From Pseudomonas sp. DC1.2 (GTDB lineage: Bacteria > Pseudomonadota > Gammaproteobacteria > Pseudomonadales > Pseudomonadaceae): DNA of 64,000 bases. The stretch is taken from NCBI RefSeq assembly GCF_034351645.1, contig NZ_CP133782.1, forward strand, positions 4,097,001-4,161,000, in the 5' to 3' direction. Position 1 is the first letter of the stretch. Each line of letters begins with the position of its first letter. Below the pieces are notes generated by a model that saw nothing but the letters and a program-made list of their open reading frames with translations, searched no databases and was not told the origin of the DNA. Shown in pieces: positions 50,385 through 59,802 of the stretch. The translations under genes were made by a program, and so were the position numbers.

Positions 50385-51737
50385 TCACACCACCAACGAC
50401 AACAGCAGGATAAAGCCCAGCGCCACAACGGACAGGATGGTTTCCATCGCGGTCCAGGTCTTGAAAGTTTCGGCCACGGTCATGTTGAAGTACTGCTTCA
50501 CCAGCCAGAAACCCGCGTCGTTGACGTGTGACAGTACCAGCGAGCCAGCACCCGTGGCCAATACCAGCAGTTCACGGTTCACACCCGGAATCATCCCCAC
50601 CACCGGCACCACAATGCCGGCACCGGTAATGGTTGCGACCGTCGCCGAACCGGTCGCCACACGAATCACCGCCGCCACCAGCCACGCCAACAGAATCGGC
50701 GAGATTTGCGCATTGACCGCCATGTGACCGATCACGTCGCCCACACCACTGGTCACCAGCATCTGCTTGAAGCCACCGCCGGCACCGATGATCAGAATGA
50801 TCGCGGCAGTCGGCGCAAGGCTCGCATCCAGCAGTTTCAGAATCTGTTTCGAACCAATGCCCTGACGGTGGCCGAAGGTGTACAGCGACAACAGCAATGC
50901 CAGCAGCAGCGCAGAAATGGGGTGACCGATCAGGTCCATCCAGCTGCGGAAGAAATGCCCGTCTGGTAGCGCAACATCGGCAAAGGTCTTAAGCAACATC
51001 AGGAACACCGGCAGCAGCACGGTGATCAGGGTAATCGCGAAGCTCGGCAAATTCGCGGACGCCGGTTCGCGCGCCAACTGATCCACCAAATCCTGATTGG
51101 CATGGCCTGGAATGTATTTGGAAATGAACGTGCCATAGATCGGACCGGCAATAATCGCAGTCGGCAGCGCCACGATCAGACCGTACAAAATGGTCTTGCC
51201 AATGTCGGCGCCAAACACCCCGATGGCCAGTAACGGCCCTGGGTGCGGCGGCACCAGACCGTGTACCGCCGACAAACCGGCCAGCAGCGGGATACCGATC
51301 TTGATAATCGAGACGCCGGTCCGCCGGGCGACGATGAACACCAGCGGAATCAGCAGCACGAAGCCGATTTCGAAGAACAGCGGAATGCCCACCAGAAACG
51401 CCGCAAACATCATGGCCCACTGCACGCGCTCTTTGCCGAACGCACGAATCAACGTTTGGGCAATCTGATCCGCCCCACCCGACTCGGCCATCATTTTGCC
51501 GAGCATGGTGCCAAGCGCCAGGATGATGCCGACAAAGCCCAGCACACCACCGAAGCCGTCCTGGAACGCTTTGAGGATGGTGCCCACCGGCATGCCCGAG
51601 GTCAGACCGAGAAAACCGGCGGCAATGATCAGCGCGATGAAGGGATGCAGCTTGAATTTGGTAATCAGGACGATAAGCCCAATCACCGTGACCACGGCAT
51701 CCAACAGTAAAAACGTATCGTGGGACATGCCAAACAT
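50385..51737 (-). CDS. gntT: Gluconate transporter GntT/GntP family
   Basis: 450 aa, about 12-14 membrane segments; GntP-family features include the start FLLLDAVVTVIGLIVLITKFKLHPFIALI and PPHPGPLLAIGVFGADIGKTILYG. A high-affinity gluconate:H+ symporter. Downstream of gntK with an 80-bp gap that has its own operator-like box. Confidence 0.94.
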   Translation of the reverse strand: MFGMSHDTFLLLDAVVTVIGLIVLITKFKLHPFIALIIAAGFLGLTSGMPVGTILKAFQDGFGGVLGFVGIILALGTMLGKMMAESGGADQIAQTLIRAFGKERVQWAMMFAAFLVGIPLFFEIGFVLLIPLVFIVARRTGVSIIKIGIPLLAGLSAVHGLVPPHPGPLLAIGVFGADIGKTILYGLIVALPTAIIAGPIYGTFISKYIPGHANQDLVDQLAREPASANLPSFAITLITVLLPVFLMLLKTFADVALPDGHFFRSWMDLIGHPISALLLALLLSLYTFGHRQGIGSKQILKLLDASLAPTAAIILIIGAGGGFKQMLVTSGVGDVIGHMAVNAQISPILLAWLVAAVIRVATGSATVATITGAGIVVPVVGMIPGVNRELLVLATGAGSLVLSHVNDAGFWLVKQYFNMTVAETFKTWTAMETILSVVALGFILLLSLVV

Positions 51738-51794
51738 GGGGGTGTCTCCTGTTTGTTGTTGTTATGAAAGCGGTTATTCAGAAGCCGTCAGGAC

Positions 51795-51808
51795 AGCGCT
51801 ATCTCTTG
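51795..51808. promoter_or_regulatory. Putative GntR operator upstream of gntT
   Basis: AGCGCTATCTCTTG in the gntK-gntT gap. It shares GACAGCGCTA-Y-CT with the boxes at 52373 and 52524, and its first half fits the GntR half-site TAGCGCT read in reverse. Confidence 0.5.
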
Positions 51809-51817
51809 GGGCAACAC

Positions 51818-52351
51818 TTAAACCGGACGGTTCAATCCGTGTTCAAGCCACCAGGCATTGGCCTGCTCCGCCAGTTGTTCAACGCTATGCGTCGAGGCAT
51901 CCAGCGCCAGGGTCAGCGGCTCGCCAACGGGTGACTCAAGGGTAGCGAACTGGCTGTCGATCAAGGTCGATGGCATGAAGTGCCCCGGACGATGGGACAC
52001 GCGGTCGGCGGCCACTTCAGGGGTCAGTGCAAGGAACACGAAACCCAAGCCCGGCAAAGCACTGCGCAGCACTTCACGGTAACTGTGTTTGAGCGCCGAG
52101 CAGGTCAACACCGGGCGTTCGCCCTTGGCATCGACGCGGCGCAGTTCGTCGCACAGGCTGTCGAGCCAGCCGGCACGGTCTTCGTCATTCAGGGGGATGC
52201 CCGCGCTCATCTTTTCGATGTTGGCGGCCGGGTGAAAAGTGTCGCCTTCAATGGCTGTTGCGCCGCTGAGCTGGCACAGGGCCTGACTCACGCAGGTCTT
52301 GCCGCAACCGGCAACGCCCATGATGACCAGGGCGGTGATGGGATGATTCAT
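51818..52351 (-). CDS. gntK: Gluconokinase GntK
   Basis: 177 aa. P-loop GVAGCGKT at ~13-20; then GDTFHPAANIEKMSAGIPLNDEDRAGWL, typical of bacterial gluconokinases. Converts gluconate to 6-phosphogluconate, which enters the Entner-Doudoroff pathway. Transcribed before gntT and divergent from gntR. Confidence 0.95.
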   Translation of the reverse strand: MNHPITALVIMGVAGCGKTCVSQALCQLSGATAIEGDTFHPAANIEKMSAGIPLNDEDRAGWLDSLCDELRRVDAKGERPVLTCSALKHSYREVLRSALPGLGFVFLALTPEVAADRVSHRPGHFMPSTLIDSQFATLESPVGEPLTLALDASTHSVEQLAEQANAWWLEHGLNRPV

Positions 52352-52372
52352 GTAACACCTCAGCGCGCAGAC

Positions 52373-52386
52373 AGCGCTACCTCTGA
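52373..52386. promoter_or_regulatory. Putative GntR operator upstream of gntK
   Basis: AGCGCTACCTCTGA, 21 bp before the gntK start; near match to the reverse of the reported P. aeruginosa GntR consensus AC-N-AAG-N-TAGCGCT. Confidence 0.52.
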
Positions 52387-52523
52387 CACCTGAAAAAGTT
52401 GTACAAAAGTAGAAATTGCCGACGCCTTCTTGTCATTTTTGTGGGTTGCAGCATGTGTGTTCCCAGCGCTAAAAAACGAGGTTCAGGCAAAACTCGCTTA
52501 CGCATTTGCAGCCGCTTCGGGAC

Positions 52524-52537
52524 AGCGCTACCTTAGT
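52524..52537. promoter_or_regulatory. Putative GntR operator upstream of gntR
   Basis: AGCGCTA-C-CTT-A-GT is an exact reverse-strand match to AC-N-AAG-N-TAGCGCT, 29 bp before the gntR start; suggests autoregulation. Confidence 0.65.
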
Positions 52538-52566
52538 GCCTCGAATTTTGTTTGGCAAGCCGTCCG

Positions 52567-53598
52567 ATGATCGCCCCTAAAAACGATAAGAATCCACGCA
52601 CTACTGGCCGCCCGACCCTTAACGAAGTCGCACGCCTGGCCGGTGTCAGCCCGATCACCGCTTCGCGTGCCCTGCGCGGTGTCAGTACAGTGGCCACCGA
52701 GCTGGTGGAAAAAGTCCAGAAAGCCGCCCTCGACCTCAACTACGTGGTCAACCCTGCCGCTCGCGCCTTGGCTTCAGCGCAGAGCCATTCGGTCGTCGTA
52801 TTAGTGCCGTCGCTGTCCAATTTGCTTTTCATCGACACCCTCGAAGCCATTCATCAGGTACTGCGGCCCAAGGGCTTCGAAGTGCTGATCGGCAACTTCC
52901 ACTACTCACGTGATGAAGAAGAAAACCTGTTGCGCAACTACATGGCCTATCAGCCGCGCGGTTTGCTGCTGACCGGTTTCGACCGTACCGAAAGCTCGCG
53001 CCGGATGATCGAAGCAAGCAACATTCCCTGCGTATACATGATGGAACTGGACAGCGCGGCCGGCCTGAATTGTGTCGGCTTCTCGCAACTGGCTGCCGGC
53101 GAAACGGCAGCCGAGCATTTGCTGTCCCGTGGACGTAAACGCCTGGCTTACATTGGCGCGCAGCTCGACCAGCGCACGTTGTTGCGAGGCGAGGGCTTTC
53201 GCAGAGCGCTGCAAAAGGCTGGTTTGTATGACCCGGACCTGGAAGTGCTGACCCCGCGAGCATCCTCTGTTGGCTTAGGTGGCGAGCTGTTCCTGCAACT
53301 GATGGCCAGCCACCCTGATGTCGATGCGATCTTCTTCGGCAACGATGACCTGGCCCAGGGCGCCTTGCTTGAAGCGATGCGCAGCGCCATCAAGATTCCC
53401 CAGCAAGTGGCGATCCTCGGCTTCAACGACCTGCCAGCCTCGGCGCACATGGTGCCGCGACTGAGCAGCATCAGTACCCCGCGCGAAGCCATCGGCCGAC
53501 GTTCGGCGGAGTTAATGCTGACGTTGCTGGCCGGCAATGCCGTGGCGAAACCGGTGCAAGACATGGGGTTTGAACTGAAGGTGCGCGAGAGTACGTAG
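52567..53598 (+). CDS. gntR: GntR, LacI-family gluconate repressor
   Basis: 343 aa from the ATG at 52567, the same length as P. aeruginosa GntR; a TTG at 52552 is possible but less likely. LacI HTH TLNEVARLAGVSPITASRALRGVSTV at ~20-45, followed by a periplasmic-binding-like domain (VVVLVPSLSNLLFIDTLEAI). It should bind gluconate or 6-phosphogluconate and release the three boxes. Confidence 0.94.
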   Translation: MIAPKNDKNPRTTGRPTLNEVARLAGVSPITASRALRGVSTVATELVEKVQKAALDLNYVVNPAARALASAQSHSVVVLVPSLSNLLFIDTLEAIHQVLRPKGFEVLIGNFHYSRDEEENLLRNYMAYQPRGLLLTGFDRTESSRRMIEASNIPCVYMMELDSAAGLNCVGFSQLAAGETAAEHLLSRGRKRLAYIGAQLDQRTLLRGEGFRRALQKAGLYDPDLEVLTPRASSVGLGGELFLQLMASHPDVDAIFFGNDDLAQGALLEAMRSAIKIPQQVAILGFNDLPASAHMVPRLSSISTPREAIGRRSAELMLTLLAGNAVAKPVQDMGFELKVREST

Positions 53599-53630
53599 CC
53601 TGATCGTTATCAGGTTCGGCGTCACAGCGA

Positions 53631-54506
53631 TCACGCCTCGGACATGAGGCCGACGAAGGCCAACGCGCCTTTCTGCAACGGCTGGCTCTTGAGCCACACC
53701 GCATGCACTGGCAATAGCAAACCGTTCTCGATGTTGCGAAAGCTCAGGCGCTTGAGCCTGCCGGCGTCGAGCAACGGCTGCACCACCGACAACGGAAAAT
53801 TGCCCCAGCCCAGCCCCGCCTCGACCATTTCCATGGCCACGGCCAATGTGTCCGTGCGCCAGTAAGACTCGCCCACCAGTGGCCGGGTTTCGCTGATTGG
53901 CAGGTCGCGGCTGGCGACGATGATCTGCCGCACTGACACCAAATCCTCCAGAAACAAATCCTGCCCCTCCAGCAGCGGATGATCCGCCGCCAGCGTCGCG
54001 ATCACCCGTTCGGTGCCGACAAACTGAAACCGCTCCAGTGCGTTCACGCTCAACCCGGCAAAGGCCAGGCAAACGCTGACTCGACCGCTGTGAAGCATCG
54101 CCAGCACATCGTCCTGAGGTGCGCTGAGCACTTCAATATCCAGCAACGGATGACGCTCGGCGATGACCTTGATTGCCGCCATCAAGCGGCGCTTATCAAT
54201 ATCCGCGACCACCGCGATCGACAACCTGCTTTCCAGCCCCAGCGACAGCTCGACGGCATGCACCTGCAACTGCTTGAGCTGCTCGGCTATCAGCCGTGCA
54301 TGTGGCACTAGCGCATTGGCCATTGCCGTAGGCACCGGCTCGCGGTGGCTGCGATCAAACAACAAGTAACCCAGCTCGGCTTCCAGGTTGGCGATGCCCA
54401 TGCTCACGGCCGAGGGGACTTTGCCCAACGCCCGGGCCGCCGCCGAAAACGAACCGCGCTCAACCACCGCGAGGAACAACTCAATGCTGTCGCTGTTGAA
54501 ATTCAT
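53631..54506 (-). CDS. LysR-family regulator of second PACE gene
   Basis: 291 aa from M at 54506 (MNFNSDSIELFLAVVERGSFSAAARALGKVPSAVSMGIANLE). Substrate domain LSIAVVADIDKR onward. Divergent from a PACE gene, as at 43.5-44.9 kb. Shares GSFSAAAR-LG with that regulator. Confidence 0.92.
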   Translation of the reverse strand: MNFNSDSIELFLAVVERGSFSAAARALGKVPSAVSMGIANLEAELGYLLFDRSHREPVPTAMANALVPHARLIAEQLKQLQVHAVELSLGLESRLSIAVVADIDKRRLMAAIKVIAERHPLLDIEVLSAPQDDVLAMLHSGRVSVCLAFAGLSVNALERFQFVGTERVIATLAADHPLLEGQDLFLEDLVSVRQIIVASRDLPISETRPLVGESYWRTDTLAVAMEMVEAGLGWGNFPLSVVQPLLDAGRLKRLSFRNIENGLLLPVHAVWLKSQPLQKGALAFVGLMSEA

Positions 54507-54635
54507 CGACCGTCCTATCAAAAAAACTGAAAGCTACTGACTTTTTCTATCAGTAACATTGAAGCTATCTTTCGCCGCCTTCGCCAGCTCCTTTTCATAA
54601 ACCTGGCATCCAGTGTTAAAAACGAGGCAATTCAC

Positions 54636-55067
54636 ATGCAAGGTGTTAAACGCAAACTGGTCTACGTGTCGCTGTACGAATTGATCGGCATGACCTTTTC
54701 CGCCCTGGGCCTGGCACTCTTGTCCGGTACTTCGCCCGACAGCACCGGCCCGCTCGCCGTGATCATCACCACCCTTGCCGTGACCTGGAACTTCATCTAC
54801 ACCTCACTCTTCGAGCGCTGGGAAAGCCGACAGCCCTCGCGCACTCGCACCGTCAAACGGCGTATCGCCCATGCTGCGGGCTTTCAGTTAACGTTGATCG
54901 TGTTCCTGATTCCCCTGATCGCCTGGTGGATGAACATCAGCCTGGTGCAGGCCTTCCTGCTGGACCTGGCGCTGATCATTTTCATCCCGTGCTACACCTT
55001 TGCGTTTAACTGGCTGTTCGACCGCACGTTCGGGCTGCCGGCATCGGCGTTACCAGACGCGGTGTAA
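54636..55067 (+). CDS. PACE-family multidrug efflux protein, copy 2
   Basis: 143 aa with four membrane segments in two similar halves (KLVYVSLYELIGMTFSAL / RIAHAAGFQLTLIVFLIP). The Glu in YELIGM matches the coupling Glu of AceI. Different from copy 1 in sequence, so probably a distinct spectrum. Confidence 0.9.
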   Translation: MQGVKRKLVYVSLYELIGMTFSALGLALLSGTSPDSTGPLAVIITTLAVTWNFIYTSLFERWESRQPSRTRTVKRRIAHAAGFQLTLIVFLIPLIAWWMNISLVQAFLLDLALIIFIPCYTFAFNWLFDRTFGLPASALPDAV

Positions 55068-55140
55068 ACCGCAAGAGGGTCGCCCATTGAGGCAGACGCT
55101 GCTAAATTCCCCAAGCCTCGACCGCTAACGGAGTAGCTCA

Positions 55141-55773
55141 ATGGAACATGCACTGAAGATTCTGGGTAAAGCGTCATCGATCAACGTCAGAAAAGTGCTG
55201 TGGACCTGTGAGGAGCTGGGTATTTCCTACGAGCGAGAGGACTGGGGAAGCGGTTTTGCCTCCACCCACAGCGCCGCTTTTCTCACGCTCAACCCCAATG
55301 CCCAAGTCCCGGTGATCATCGACGACGCGGGCGTGCTCTGGGAATCCAATACTATTTGCCGCTATCTGGCGGGCAAACACCAAAATACTGATCTGTTGCC
55401 GAACGAACCGGCGGCCCGCGCCCGCGTCGAGCAATGGATGGACTGGCAGGCCACTGAACTCAATCCGACCTGGCGCTATGCGTTTCCCGCGCTGGTGCGC
55501 CAAGACCCGGCGTTTCAGGAGCCGGCGCTGATCATCGCGGGCGTCCGTGGCTGGAATCAAACCATGGGCCTGTTGGAGCAACAATTGGCGATCACGGACG
55601 CCTACGTCGCCGGCCCCCACTTCACGCTCGCCGATATCGTGGTGGGGCTGTCAGTCAATCGCTGGCGCATGACCCCCATGGAGCGACCGCCCTACCCGGC
55701 CATCGATGACTACTGTCAACGGCTGGCCAAACGCCCCGGTTTCATGATGCACGCTTGTAACGGTGTGCCTTGA
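55141..55773 (+). CDS. Glutathione S-transferase family protein
   Basis: 210 aa. N-terminal thioredoxin-like domain starts LKILGKASSINVRKVLWTCEELGIS with the NPNAQVPVIID segment (cis-Pro); the C-terminal helical domain ends KRPGFMMHACNG. Bacterial GST of detoxification type; substrate unknown. Confidence 0.9.
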   Translation: MEHALKILGKASSINVRKVLWTCEELGISYEREDWGSGFASTHSAAFLTLNPNAQVPVIIDDAGVLWESNTICRYLAGKHQNTDLLPNEPAARARVEQWMDWQATELNPTWRYAFPALVRQDPAFQEPALIIAGVRGWNQTMGLLEQQLAITDAYVAGPHFTLADIVVGLSVNRWRMTPMERPPYPAIDDYCQRLAKRPGFMMHACNGVP

Positions 55774-55916
55774 GCGCTGACCACGCGATCAATCCGCAAA
55801 ATGTAAACCGTTAGTGCAATAACTCGGCAGATCTCGCCGCAAAACTGCCGAGTTTCACACGCATCCATTTCCGATAGCAGGCTAAGCTTGCCCTTCCATA
55901 CGAATCGGACCCGCCC

Positions 55917-57341
55917 ATGCCCGCTCACGTCCCGGCTGCCACTGCGCCCGCTACCATCGACCCCGTTCGCGCCGCCCACATTAGCGCCCGTATTGATCGA
56001 CTGCCCGCCGTTGCGACAATCTGGCGGCTGGTGGCGTTACTGTCGATTGGCGGTTTTTTCGAACTCTATGACCTGTTTCAGACCGCCTACATCAGCCCCG
56101 GCCTGATCCGTGACGGTATTTTCGCCACCGGCAGTCAGGGTGTGTTTGGCTTTTCCGACCAGGCAGCGTTCGCCTCGGCGACGTTTCTCGGACTGTTCCT
56201 CGGTGCCAGCCTGCTCAGCCCGTTGGCCGACCGTTTCGGACGGCGGGCGATCTTTACCTTTGCCCTGATCGGGTACACCGTCGCCACCGTGCTGATGGGC
56301 ATCCAAAGCTCAGCGCTGGGTATCATCGGCATGCGTTTGCTGGTGGGCATCGGCTTGGGTGTCGAACTGGTCACCATCGACGCGTACCTCTCCGAACTGG
56401 TGCCCAAGCGCATGCGCAGTTCAGCGTTCGCCTTTGCGTTCTTCGTGCAGTTTCTGTCGGTGCCAGCGGTGGCGCTGATGTCTTGGTGGCTGGTACCGCA
56501 GGCGCCATTCGGGGTTTCGGGCTGGCGTTTCGTGGTGCTGGCCAGCGCCGTGTTCGCGCTGTTCATCTGGTGGCTACGCTCGAAGCTGCCGGAATCCCCG
56601 CGCTGGCTGGCACAACGCGGGCGGCTTGAGGAAGCCAGCCAGATCCTCGATCGCATAGAAGCCCGTTGCGTGAGGGATCAGGGTCGGCCGTTGGACGAGC
56701 CAGAACTCGCGGCAGTGGGCATTCAAGGCCAGGGCCGTTTCGCCGATATCTGGCAGCCGCCCTATCGTCGTCGAGCGTTGATGCTGATCGTCTTCCACGT
56801 GTTTCAGGCGATCGGTTTTTTTGGGTTCGGCAACTGGCTACCGGCATTGCTCTCCGGCCAGGGCGTAAGCGTCACTCACAGCCTGATGTACGCCTTCATC
56901 ATCACCCTCGCCTACCCGTTAGGTCCGTTGCTGTTTGTGAAGGTCGCCAACCGCTTCGAAAACAAGTGGCAGATCGTCGGCTCGGCGCTGGGCGCGATGA
57001 CCTTCGGCACCCTGTTTGCCATTCAAACCAGCGCCTTTGGCCTGATCTTCTGCGGGGTAATGATCACCTTCTGTAACGCCTGGCTGAGCTTTGCCTACCA
57101 CGCTTACCAAAGCGAACTGTTCCCCACCCACCTGCGCGCCCGCGCGGTGGGGTTCTGCTATTCGTTCAGTCGTTTGTCGACGGTGTTCAGCAGTTTGCTG
57201 ATCGGCATCTTTCTAGAACACCTCGGTACGCCCGGCGTATTGGCGTTCATCGCAAGCAGCATGCTGATCGTGATGCTGACCATCGGCTACTTCGGTCCGA
57301 AAACGCGCAACTTGGCACTGGAGAACATTGCTCATCACTAA
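55917..57341 (+). CDS. MFS transporter (sugar-porter-like)
   Basis: 474 aa, twelve membrane segments. Motif A after segment 2 is LADRFGRRAIF; the second-half copy is weaker. The sugar-porter/AAHS-type pattern LLVGIGLGVELVTIDAYLSELVPKRMR is seen. A Pro-rich 30-aa N-terminus precedes segment 1. Substrate unknown. Confidence 0.88.
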   Translation: MPAHVPAATAPATIDPVRAAHISARIDRLPAVATIWRLVALLSIGGFFELYDLFQTAYISPGLIRDGIFATGSQGVFGFSDQAAFASATFLGLFLGASLLSPLADRFGRRAIFTFALIGYTVATVLMGIQSSALGIIGMRLLVGIGLGVELVTIDAYLSELVPKRMRSSAFAFAFFVQFLSVPAVALMSWWLVPQAPFGVSGWRFVVLASAVFALFIWWLRSKLPESPRWLAQRGRLEEASQILDRIEARCVRDQGRPLDEPELAAVGIQGQGRFADIWQPPYRRRALMLIVFHVFQAIGFFGFGNWLPALLSGQGVSVTHSLMYAFIITLAYPLGPLLFVKVANRFENKWQIVGSALGAMTFGTLFAIQTSAFGLIFCGVMITFCNAWLSFAYHAYQSELFPTHLRARAVGFCYSFSRLSTVFSSLLIGIFLEHLGTPGVLAFIASSMLIVMLTIGYFGPKTRNLALENIAHH

Positions 57342-57482
57342 CGCCACGCGGTTGCCTTCTGCCGCCCAGCGGCAAGGATTGACCGCTAAGGCGGCGCCAT
57401 CGCCGCGTAAACAGGGCATGGAGGATAGGCACGCTAATTGCGTCTACAGACCCGACAGCAATTACCTACAGGCTTACCCATC

Positions 57483-58034
57483 ATGTTGGTCAGTGCGCAG
57501 AAAACGCCCATCATTCAACACACCCAACGCTCGGACATGGACCCGACGACGGCCGCCGCCAGCGCGCTTTACAGCGGTTTGATCCAGAACGCGCAAAACA
57601 CTGGCGCCCAAGCCACGCAGGGCAGTTCCTCTGTCCAGGCGTCCGGCCTGACCTCTGCGACCCAGCAGGTCAACGCCGCGAGCACCATCAGCGACAACGT
57701 CAATGAAGCGTTCGCAAAAACCCGTGTAGCCCTGCAAGCCGCTGTTCCGGCGGCGACTCAAGCCAAGTCCACTGACAGCACGGCCCTGGCCGACTTCAAG
57801 GACTACATGAGTAAAACGCCGGAACAGCAGATGCGTGACAGCATTCTGAAAGGAATGGGCATTACGCAGACCCAATTGAGTGCCATGCCGGCGGACCAAC
57901 AACTGGCGATTGGTAAACAGATCACTCAAAGCATCGAAGACAAGATGAAACTGGCGCAAACCGATACCGCCAGCAGCAGCACCGATAAAGCCACCACGAA
58001 TCAGCTCGCCGATAAGTTTCTGGCTTCGCTCTAA
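57483..58034 (+). CDS. Uncharacterised Ala/Gln/Ser-rich protein
   Basis: 183 aa from M at 57483. N-terminal half low-complexity and Ala/Gln/Ser-rich; residues ~115-160 hold FKDYMSKTPEQQMRDSILKG and ITQTQLSAMPADQQLAIGKQ, a small helical motif found near the end of many uncharacterised proteobacterial proteins. No signal peptide or enzyme motif. A terminator follows. Confidence 0.7.
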   Translation: MLVSAQKTPIIQHTQRSDMDPTTAAASALYSGLIQNAQNTGAQATQGSSSVQASGLTSATQQVNAASTISDNVNEAFAKTRVALQAAVPAATQAKSTDSTALADFKDYMSKTPEQQMRDSILKGMGITQTQLSAMPADQQLAIGKQITQSIEDKMKLAQTDTASSSTDKATTNQLADKFLASL

Positions 58035-58056
58035 TACGCCTGGCACCGCTGGAACG

Positions 58057-58073
58057 GGGCCCTTCACGGGCCC
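58057..58073 (+). terminator. Terminator after the Ala/Gln-rich protein gene
   Basis: GGGCCC-TTCAC-GGGCCC followed by TTTTT. Confidence 0.82.
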
Positions 58074-58090
58074 TTTTTAGTGGATCGATA

Positions 58091-59410
58091 TCAGTTCAAC
58101 TGCAACGTCGAATTGAACTGATTGATCGCATCCACCACGTGCCGTGACCCTTGTTGAATCTCCAGAATCACCTCCCCCGCCTCGTTCGCCAGCTCCACCC
58201 CAAGCCCGGTTCGGCTAAGGCTCGACTGCATGCTCGACACTGCACTCAATGACAAATCGTGGTTCTTGCGCACCACGTCGACGATCTCCAGCGTCGCCTG
58301 GCTCGTTCGGGCCGCAAGGGTGCGTACTTCGTCGGCAACCACTGCAAAACCCCGCCCATGCTCACCTGCCCGGGCCGCTTCGATGGCCGCGTTGAGTGCC
58401 AGCAGGTTGGTCTGATCGGCGATGCCGCGAATGGTCTGGACGATGCTGCCGATAATGTCGGACTGTTTACTCACGGCATCGATGCTCAGCGCGGCTTCGT
58501 TGAGGTCGCGGGAAATATCCTGAATGACCTGCACGGTTTGCTGAACGACCTGGGAACCTTTCTGCGCGCAGGCGTCGTTTTGTACCGAAGTGCTGTGAGC
58601 CGATTCAGCAGCCGTTTGCAGGGTGGTGACTTGCCGGGTGATGTCGCTGGCGAACTTGACCACTTTGTACAGCCGTCCTTTAGTATCGAACAACGGATTG
58701 TAGGACGCCTCCAGGAAAACCGTGTGACCGTACTTGTCTTGGCGCTCGAAACGGTGCGAGTGATATTCGCCGCGATTAAGTGACGCCCAAAACGCGTTGT
58801 ACGCCTGGGATTCAGCGTCTGCAGGGTGGCAGAACATGCTGTGGTGTTGGCCCACCACTTCGTTAAGCGAGTAATGCATGGTTTTCAAAAAGTTGTCGTT
58901 GGCCGTGATGACGTGACCGTCCGGGGTAAATTCGATCACCGCCATAGAACGCCCGATGGCCGCGAGCATGCTCTCGTTTTCGTGCTCCTGATAAATTCTC
59001 TGAGAAATGTCCGACGCCACTTTCACTACGCTTCTGACCTGGCGATCAGGGCCAAATACCGGCATGTAACTGGCTTCGAGCCAAATCTCTTTGCCATTTT
59101 TATCCAGCCGTAAAAAAGTGCCACTGATGGGCTCGCCATGGGCCAGGTCACGCCACAACTTGACGTACTCTTCGCTGCGATAGAACGCTTCCTCACAGAA
59201 AATGCGGTGATGCTTGCCACGAACTTCCTCGACGCTGTAGCCCATGGTGGCGCAAAAATGCTCGTTGGCACCTAGCACGATGCCATCCGCAGAAAACTCA
59301 ATCATCGCCATGGAACGGCTGACCGCCGCCAACTTGGCGTTAGCTTCGATCAGCGCACCGTTGAATCGCTCTATCTCCAGCAGGTCTGCCTTGTGATGTA
59401 GGTTAAACAT
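58091..59410 (-). CDS. Cytoplasmic PAS-PAS methyl-accepting protein (BdlA-like), copy 2
   Basis: 439 aa, the same length and layout as the 26986-28305 protein: no membrane segment, two PAS domains ([10 protein letters not shown] / [16 protein letters not shown] / [14 protein letters not shown] / FLEASYNP), then a short signalling hairpin ([23 protein letters not shown]). They differ most between and after the PAS domains. Likely partner of chemotaxis kinases or a dispersion sensor. Confidence 0.88.
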   Translation of the reverse strand: MFNLHHKADLLEIERFNGALIEANAKLAAVSRSMAMIEFSADGIVLGANEHFCATMGYSVEEVRGKHHRIFCEEAFYRSEEYVKLWRDLAHGEPISGTFLRLDKNGKEIWLEASYMPVFGPDRQVRSVVKVASDISQRIYQEHENESMLAAIGRSMAVIEFTPDGHVITANDNFLKTMHYSLNEVVGQHHSMFCHPADAESQAYNAFWASLNRGEYHSHRFERQDKYGHTVFLEASYNPLFDTKGRLYKVVKFASDITRQVTTLQTAAESAHSTSVQNDACAQKGSQVVQQTVQVIQDISRDLNEAALSIDAVSKQSDIIGSIVQTIRGIADQTNLLALNAAIEAARAGEHGRGFAVVADEVRTLAARTSQATLEIVDVVRKNHDLSLSAVSSMQSSLSRTGLGVELANEAGEVILEIQQGSRHVVDAINQFNSTLQLN

Positions 59411-59802
59411 GGTTCTATCACCTTCAGCGCGGTCTTTTGATTGATGAAAGCGTCGGGGTGGCTTTCACGACTTTCCACGAAACAGGCACACGAATCCCTC
59501 CAAAGGAAGGATGGGTCAGGTGATCGATGATGTTTAATCGGAGAGTCCATGTCGCAACGCTCTTATCAAGACATCCTTCTCTTGATAGCCCGGTGTCGGG
59601 CCAACCCTAACTTTTTCAAATCACTCCTTGTACGCAAAAGCTCCTGGTTGCTCAGTATCGGTGCCTTGGGTTGCGCACACTTGAGGCTTTTTTCACCGCG
59701 GCCCAGGCACCTTGCGGCGGCGCCTGGCAGCGCATGTTACGGCTGAGCATAGCCAGCGCAATCAGGGACGCAAGGCCACTAGTCGGCCGGTATCGGCGAC
59801 AA
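59411..59802. other. Intergenic region with a possible gene remnant
   Basis: A 392-bp gap. The right part (59652-59800, minus) reads as a C-terminus-like stretch ending GLASLIALAMLSRN and a charged tail. It has no start of its own and may be the 3' relic of a membrane-transporter gene. A 65-codon plus frame (59549-59746) has no support. Confidence 0.4.

Noticed and set aside
59549..59746. 65-codon plus-strand open frame
   Set aside because: No convincing ribosome site or domain; the translation ends in Pro/Ala-rich noise.
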